Shown here in pieces: positions 58,664-64,000 of a stretch of DNA of 64,000 bases (the first letter of the stretch is position 1; each line of letters opens with the position of its first letter). The position numbers and the translations under genes were made by a program. The DNA is from Gammaproteobacteria bacterium (GTDB lineage Bacteria; Pseudomonadota; Gammaproteobacteria; SZUA-229), in the NCBI GenBank assembly GCA_026195255.1, contig JAPHSS010000012.1, positions 37,321 to 101,320 of the forward strand, given 5' to 3'. The notes beneath the pieces are model-generated. The model made no database searches. It saw only the letters and a program-made list of their open reading frames with translations, and was not told the DNA's origin.

Positions 58664-59925
58664 GATTCACGCTTCTGAAATAATTTTCTAAATACAGGGT
58701 AGATATCAGAGATTTTTTCAATTTTTTTCATGGCAAAATTATCCCAGTTTGATTCAATTCCTGCATATTCCTCCCACAAGTTCTGATGTCTATCGGCTGT
58801 GATTTCGATGTATGAATAATATTGAACAAAAGGCATTAGTTTTTTATTCATAATATCAACACATATCTTTGAATCATTGTGCCAGTTGTCACCATCAGAT
58901 GCCTGGGCTGCATAGATATTCCAGTCATTCGTTGGGTAGCGTTCCTGAATAATGGAAGACATTAATTTTAAAGCGCTGGATACTACTGTGCCGCCTGTTT
59001 CACGAGAATAGAAGAAGGCTTCTTCATCGACTTCTGAGGCAATCGTGTGGTGAGAGATAAAAACGACCTGAATTTTTTCATAAGTACGGGTTAAAAAAAG
59101 ATACAGCAACATAAAGAAACGTTTTGCTATGTCTTTTTCTTCTCGTCCCATTGAGCCAGAGACATCCATTATGCAGAACATAACCGCCTGAGTGGTGGGC
59201 ATAGGCTGATCAATGCGGTTGTCATAACGTAAATCGAATGAGTCTATAAAAGGTATTCTTTTAATGCGTTTCTTTAAATAGATAATCCGATCACGTAAAT
59301 CGATAATGATTTGATCTGTCTCGTTATGCCTTTTGAGAAGATCTTCGAGTTTGGCTTCAATGGTTTTTATTTCTTTTTTATAAGGGCCGCGTAATGCCAT
59401 GCGTCGGCCTAAGGCGCCGGTTAATGATCTAACGACATTGATGTTTGATGGGTTGCCTTCAGATGTATGGCCAGCGCGGATTTTTTTTGTTTCTGTAATT
59501 GTAGAAAGTTTTGTTTTAACCAGGTTAGGTAGCTCAAGGTCTTCGAAGAAAAACTGTAGAAATTCTTCGCGACTTAATTCAAAAACAAAGTCATCTTCCC
59601 CCTCTCCAGAGTCTGATGCTTCGCTACCATCTCCCTGGGCGGTGCCTCCCTGAGGCCGGGGTATTTTATCGCCGGTTTGAAACTCCCTGTTTCCCGGGTG
59701 TACCATATCTCGATGTCCACCTTGAGCGTGGTGAAAGAAAGGTTCTGATGTATCTTCTTTAGGGATAGATATTGTTTCGCCTTTATCAAGATCAGTCACA
59801 CTACGTTCAGCGATAACGTTCTCTATAGACTTCTTTATTTGTTTTCTAAAACGACGCAAAAATTTCTGCCGGTTTACAGCGCTTTTGTTTTTACCGTTTA
59901 GCCGTCTATCAACAATTTGTGCCAT
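58660..59925 (-). CDS. yeaH: DUF444 family protein (YeaH)
   Basis: This 421-residue protein has a MIDAS-like von Willebrand A core: FCIMDVSGSMGREEKDIAKRFF in parts, with DVSGSMG as metal-binding DxSxS, and VSSALKLM later. The N-terminal part has the family signature VDRRLNGKNKSAVNRQKFLRRF in parts and the HHAQGGHRDMVHPGNREF segment. It pairs with the PrkA kinase in stress responses (YeaG-YeaH). It overlaps ycgB by four bases and begins 12 bases after prkA. Confidence 0.95.
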   Translation of the reverse strand: MAQIVDRRLNGKNKSAVNRQKFLRRFRKQIKKSIENVIAERSVTDLDKGETISIPKEDTSEPFFHHAQGGHRDMVHPGNREFQTGDKIPRPQGGTAQGDGSEASDSGEGEDDFVFELSREEFLQFFFEDLELPNLVKTKLSTITETKKIRAGHTSEGNPSNINVVRSLTGALGRRMALRGPYKKEIKTIEAKLEDLLKRHNETDQIIIDLRDRIIYLKKRIKRIPFIDSFDLRYDNRIDQPMPTTQAVMFCIMDVSGSMGREEKDIAKRFFMLLYLFLTRTYEKIQVVFISHHTIASEVDEEAFFYSRETGGTVVSSALKLMSSIIQERYPTNDWNIYAAQASDGDNWHNDSKICVDIMNKKLMPFVQYYSYIEITADRHQNLWEEYAGIESNWDNFAMKKIEKISDIYPVFRKLFQKRES

Positions 59926-59937
59926 GTTCCTAACAAC

Positions 59938-61860
59938 CTATGATGACTTACGTACGCGTAAGTACCATTCGCTTAACAGGCGAACCTGTTTTTCAGTGTA
60001 TCCCTTATCTACCATTCTTGACACAAAGTCTTCATGTTTTTTCTGATCATCCTGTGATGCTTTACTGTTAAATGAAATAACAGGTAGCAGATCTTCAGTG
60101 TTAGAAAACATTTTCTTCTCAATTACGGTGCGCAGCTTCTCGTAACTTGTCCACTTAGGATTCTTGCCTTCGATATTGGCGCGCGCACGTAAAACAAAAT
60201 TAACAATTTCATTACGAAAGTCTTTAGGATTACTGATGCCTGCGGGTTTTTCAATTTTTTCCAGCTCATCGTTTAATGATGCACGATCAAACATCTCCCC
60301 TGTCTCAGGGTCGCGAAATTCTGTATCCTGAATCCAGTAATCAGCATATGTGACATAACGATCGAAAATATTTTGTCCATACTCTGAATAAGACTGTAAA
60401 TATGCGGTTTGAATTTCTTTGCCAATAAATTCAATATATTTCTGTGTCAGGTAACCTTTTAAATGAGACAGGTACTTCTCTTCTATTTCTTTAGGGAACT
60501 GCTCACGTTCAATTTGTTGTTCAAGTACATATAAAAGATGAACAGGGTTGGCGGCGATCTCGCTATTATCAAAATTAAACACTCTAGATATTATCTTGAA
60601 AGCAAATCGTGTTGATAAACCTGTCATGCCCTCATCTACACCAGCATAATCCCGGTACTCCTGATAAGATTTTGCGTGGGGGTCTGTGTCTTTAAGGTTC
60701 TCACCATTATATACACGCATTTTTGAAAATAGATTTGAATTTTCTGGTTCTTTTAATCGGGATAATACTGCAAACTGTGACATCATTTCTAATGTTCCAG
60801 GTGCGCAAGGTGCGTTAGCAAGTGAGCTGTGCTCCAGTAGTTTATTGTAAATTTTTAATTCTTCAGAAACACGTAAACAGTAGGGAACTTTAACAATATT
60901 GACTCGGTCGAGAAATGCTTCATTATTTTTGTTGTTTCTAAATGCCAGCCACTCGGACTCATTAGAATGCGCCAGTATTATTCCATCGAATGGAATAGCA
61001 GCCAGGCCTTCAGTGCCTTTGTAATTGCCTTCCTGCGTAGCCGTTAGTAGTGGATGCAGTACCTTTATCGGTGCCTTGAACATTTCCACAAATTCCATCA
61101 AACCCTGGTTAGCACGACATAAACCACCTGAGTAACTGTATGCGTCAGGATCATCCTGTGAATATTCTTCCAGCATTCGAATATCGACCTTACCAACAAG
61201 TGAAGATATATCCTGATTATTTTCATCACCGGGTTCAGTTTTGGTAATGGCTATTTGTCGAAGAATGGATGGGTGTAGTTTAACTACTTTAAACTGGCTG
61301 ATATCACCATTAAATTCATGTAACCTTTTTGTTGCCCAGGGTGACATTATGCTACTTACATAACGTTTTGGAATTCCATAATCGGTTTCAAGAATTTCAC
61401 CGTCTTCATCAACGTCAAACAGTGATAGAGGTGACTCAAATACAGGTGAACCTTTAATGGCATAAAATGGAATTTTTTCCATTAAAGCTTTTAAACGTTC
61501 CGCCAGAGACGATTTACCGCCACCAACGGGACCCAGTAAATATAATACCTGTTTCTTTTCCTCTAAGCCCTGAGCAGCATGTCGAAGGAAGGAAACGATT
61601 TGCTCGATGACCTCTTCCATTCCGTAAAATTCCCGAAAAGCGGGATAAATTTTGATGACTTTATTCTGAAATAACCGACTTAATTTAGGGTCCTTATGAG
61701 TGTCAATGAGCTCAGGTTCGCCAATTGCCCTTAACATTCGCTCTGCCGGGCTGGCGTAAGTGAGTGGGTCGTTTTTACAAAGGTCGAGATATTCCTGAAG
61801 AGAAAATTCTTCCTCTTTTGAGTTTTCAAAACGTTCTGTATAATGATCAAAAATGCTCAT
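59938..61860 (-). CDS. prkA: serine protein kinase PrkA (YeaG)
   Basis: PrkA/YeaG is an AAA+-fold kinase of 640 residues. The P-loop LLGPVGGGKSSLAERL is near residue 108-122, then FDVDEDGEILETDYGIP, the VGKVDIRMLEEYSQDDPDAYSYSGGLC block, and NQGLMEFVEMFKAP. It acts in stationary phase and nitrogen or general stress in enterobacteria. It is first of the prkA-yeaH-ycgB operon, whose order is the conserved one. Confidence 0.96.
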   Translation of the reverse strand: MSIFDHYTERFENSKEEEFSLQEYLDLCKNDPLTYASPAERMLRAIGEPELIDTHKDPKLSRLFQNKVIKIYPAFREFYGMEEVIEQIVSFLRHAAQGLEEKKQVLYLLGPVGGGKSSLAERLKALMEKIPFYAIKGSPVFESPLSLFDVDEDGEILETDYGIPKRYVSSIMSPWATKRLHEFNGDISQFKVVKLHPSILRQIAITKTEPGDENNQDISSLVGKVDIRMLEEYSQDDPDAYSYSGGLCRANQGLMEFVEMFKAPIKVLHPLLTATQEGNYKGTEGLAAIPFDGIILAHSNESEWLAFRNNKNNEAFLDRVNIVKVPYCLRVSEELKIYNKLLEHSSLANAPCAPGTLEMMSQFAVLSRLKEPENSNLFSKMRVYNGENLKDTDPHAKSYQEYRDYAGVDEGMTGLSTRFAFKIISRVFNFDNSEIAANPVHLLYVLEQQIEREQFPKEIEEKYLSHLKGYLTQKYIEFIGKEIQTAYLQSYSEYGQNIFDRYVTYADYWIQDTEFRDPETGEMFDRASLNDELEKIEKPAGISNPKDFRNEIVNFVLRARANIEGKNPKWTSYEKLRTVIEKKMFSNTEDLLPVISFNSKASQDDQKKHEDFVSRMVDKGYTEKQVRLLSEWYLRVRKSS

Positions 61861-62272
61861 ATCTATCGTCCCCGCTATGCGACTACACTAATGTGCTATG
61901 AAAATATTGATACAACATCTGCCTCTTATTAAAACTATAGACCACATTATGAGCAATTATTTCCATTAATTAGTGACTTCTTGCACAAAAATAATTAGAA
62001 GACAACCGGTACATATTTGCAGACTAATCACATTATAAGCTGATAAATTATAATGTTTTTTTATCACGTTTATAAATAACCTGCAATAAACAGGCCATGT
62101 ATTCAATGCAGCCAGTGAAAGTAGGTATAAACCTAAATCTTTTAACTCATCTTGATACCGATTAAGCCTGACGTTATATATTCTCAAGTTTTCTTAATTA
62201 AACGTTGTGGGCTTAATCTTGATAGATTTATAATGCATCAAATTTTTTAATATTCTATAGGTATAAATTTTC
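61861..62272. other. AT-rich divergent promoter region between prkA and ppx
   Basis: About 410 bases hold promoters for both genes. A 73-codon minus-strand frame at 61966-62187 has no family pattern and is not called. No box or hairpin stands out. Confidence 0.35.
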
Positions 62273-63775
62273 TTGTTAAATAAAAATACAATCGCTGCAA
62301 TTGATCTTGGGTCAAATAGTTTTCATATGGTCGTTGCAGAAGAAAGCGAGGGACATTTAGTTATACTAGATCGTATACGTGAAATGGTACGACTCGCAGA
62401 AGGGCTTGATAAAAATGGAAAACTAGATGAAGTTGTTGAGCAAAGAGCATTAGATTGCCTGAGTCGATTTGGTCAGCGTATACGATCTCTCAATGCTCAC
62501 TGTGTAAGTACGGTTGGTACAAATACATTAAGACGAATTAAAAATTCCGATGATTTCATATTCCAGGCCGAACAGGCATTAGGGTTTACAATTGAAATAA
62601 TATCTGGTTTTGAAGAAGCACGACTTGTGTATCAGGGTGTTGCGCATACTCTGGAACAAGACCAGCAGTCAAAACTTATTGTAGATATAGGTGGCGGTAG
62701 TACTGAATTAATTATTGGAGAAGGTTTTTCACCTCAGTTATTAAATAGCCTTGAAATGGGCTGCGTTATGATGATGCAGAAGTTTTTTGCTGATGGAAAA
62801 ATAAAATCTAAACGCTTACAGGCAGCTCGTGTTTTTGTATTACAGCGAATGAAAGCAGTGCATTACTCATATCGCAAATTGGGCTGGGAATCTGTAATTG
62901 GTTCATCCGGTTCAATTAAATCTATTGCCAGTGTTATTCGTGAAATGAAATTACAGGATAATGATGGTATTAACAGAGAGTCATTAGTAAAGCTAGTGGC
63001 TATATGCAGCGACTATAAAAAAATAAAAAAACTTGATCTGTCCGGTCTTAGTGAAAAACGAAAACCCGTTTTTCTGGGTGGTTTAATTATTCTTGCGGGA
63101 GTTTTTGAGGCGCTGGGTATCGAGCATATGCATGTTTCTGAGGGGGCTCTCAGAGAAGGTCTGTTATATGACATGGTTGGTCGTCGACACAATAATGATG
63201 TTCGAAATAAAAGTGTAGAGTCATTATCAAAAAGATTTCTTGTCGATCAAGAGCATGCTAAACGTATTGAAGAAACCGCATTTGATTTTTTTAATCAACT
63301 AAAAGAATACTGGTTTGAGGATTCTGAAAACGCTGAAAATTTATTGCGATGGGCTTGCCAGTTACATGAAATTGGGCGTAATATTTCTCATTCATATTTT
63401 CATCGACACAGTGCATACATTATAGGTAATGCAGACTTGGCAGGTTTTTCACGTCAGGAGCAAAAACGTTTGTCGGTTATTGTTCGTTCGCACCGTGGTA
63501 AATTTATTAAAGAACATTTTAACGAAATGTATAAGGAAAAGATATTAAGATCAATGCATATAGCGGTTCTTTTGCGCTTGTCAGTTATATTTCACCGTAG
63601 TCGCACTGATAATAAACTACCAGAAATTAAAATGCAGTTATTGGATAACAGTTTAATTTTAAAGCTGCCAGATCAATGGCTTAATGAGCATCCATTGACA
63701 ATTAATGACCTGGAGCAGGAAGCGGAATATTTGTCCGTTATTGGTTTGAATTTAACGACAGAGCGGATTGCTTGA
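62273..63775 (+). CDS. ppx: Ppx/GppA exopolyphosphatase
   Basis: The protein (500 aa) hydrolyses polyphosphate or pppGpp. It has the actin-like N-terminus IAAIDLGSNSFHMVVAE, VSTVGTNTLRRIKN, LIVDIGGGSTELIIGEG, GSSGSIKSIASV and SEGALREGLLYDMVGRR. A C-terminal HD-like region follows (CQLHEIGRNISHSYFHRHSAYI). It is closer to Ppx than to GppA by the length and C-terminal domain. The start is a TTG at 62273 with an upstream AGGT. Confidence 0.93.
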   Translation: MLNKNTIAAIDLGSNSFHMVVAEESEGHLVILDRIREMVRLAEGLDKNGKLDEVVEQRALDCLSRFGQRIRSLNAHCVSTVGTNTLRRIKNSDDFIFQAEQALGFTIEIISGFEEARLVYQGVAHTLEQDQQSKLIVDIGGGSTELIIGEGFSPQLLNSLEMGCVMMMQKFFADGKIKSKRLQAARVFVLQRMKAVHYSYRKLGWESVIGSSGSIKSIASVIREMKLQDNDGINRESLVKLVAICSDYKKIKKLDLSGLSEKRKPVFLGGLIILAGVFEALGIEHMHVSEGALREGLLYDMVGRRHNNDVRNKSVESLSKRFLVDQEHAKRIEETAFDFFNQLKEYWFEDSENAENLLRWACQLHEIGRNISHSYFHRHSAYIIGNADLAGFSRQEQKRLSVIVRSHRGKFIKEHFNEMYKEKILRSMHIAVLLRLSVIFHRSRTDNKLPEIKMQLLDNSLILKLPDQWLNEHPLTINDLEQEAEYLSVIGLNLTTERIA

Positions 63776-64000
63776 GTTGTTATTAAAAGTGTAGGTATAC
63801 GTTTTATTTTGTAAAATTAATATTTTTTGATTTAAACTCGCATTACTTGTATTACATGAAAATAGCTTTATGGGCATTTGATTTCTGAGGTTTCGCCTTT
63901 GTGGCGACTCACTTTTTTGCCTGCAGCTGCAAAATAGTAAGCAAAAAATAGCCGCCCTTTATTCGCTAGTTCTCATCAAAAAACGATGAGAATACCCAAA
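63776..64000. other. window end, no gene; possible repeat element
   Basis: After the ppx stop there is AT-rich DNA and then a segment at about 63889-63950 with TTTCGCCTTTGTGGCGACTC and a partly palindromic ACTTTTTTGC...GCAAAAAATAG. It resembles a degenerate copy of dispersed short repeats common downstream of gammaproteobacterial genes. I cannot confirm this. Confidence 0.3.

Overview
The window comes from a gammaproteobacterium with an AT-rich chromosome (roughly 40% GC by eye). The evidence is the rnfABCDGE-nth operon order, dusB-fis, FNR with its four-cysteine cluster, bpt, pcm-tolC next to waaA/lpxL, ampDE, amgK-murU and yeaG-yeaH-ycgB. An ectABC-ask cluster with a divergent MarR regulator points to a salt-exposed, probably marine or brackish, organism. 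No genus can be fixed from this sequence.

Layout. Positions 1-3.6 kb: the tail of a probable TetR regulator, an unknown protein, then three minus-strand genes: a DoxX protein, a membrane-anchored FMN glutamate-synthase-like protein and a secreted GKCG-repeat protein of the HvfA kind. Positions 3.9-10.4 kb: DUF1841, nth and the whole Rnf complex. The start region of rnfA has been copied in tandem three more times upstream. Positions 11-16.5 kb: a zinc-ribbon/pilin-like chimera, purD, purH, fis, dusB. Positions 17-19.5 kb: fnr with its own FNR box, bolA, a non-coding FNR-box-driven tandem-repeat locus, and bpt. Positions 19.7-26.3 kb: metH, a desaturase, a DnaA-box cluster and kdkA. Positions 26.6-31 kb: waaA, lpxL, tolC, pcm. 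Positions 31-35 kb: thiC behind a TPP riboswitch, and a PAS-GGDEF-EAL protein. Positions 35-44 kb: ampD-ampE-histidine phosphatase, rep, a GC-richer patatin gene with palindromic repeats, a ketopantoate-reductase-like gene, amgK-murU and a beta-barrel protein. Positions 44.6-48 kb: an uncharacterised carboxylate-amine ligase/deacylase pair and sodB. Positions 48.3-54.5 kb: ectR, ectA, ectB, ectC, a decapitated ectD, ask and a membrane TPR gene. Positions 54.6-64 kb: beta-carbonic anhydrase, a DEAD-box helicase, spoVR-yeaH-prkA and ppx.

How the parts work together. Rnf couples ferredoxin/NADH electron transfer to an ion gradient, and FNR and its putative small RNA would adjust metabolism when oxygen is low. 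AmpD, AmpE, AmgK and MurU together imply recycling of peptidoglycan sugars to UDP-MurNAc. KdkA, WaaA and LpxL build lipid A-Kdo. The ectoine genes make ectoine from aspartate, but hydroxylation to 5-hydroxyectoine is probably lost because ectD lacks its N-terminal half.

The least explained signals are the FNR-box-driven repeat RNA (about 18403-18752), the tandem copies of the rnfA start that keep 16-codon mini-ORFs (10353-10665), the GKCG-repeat protein with a DoxX partner but no local modifying enzyme, and the REP-like palindromes next to the broken ectD. All functional statements are from reading the sequence; no database search was run.
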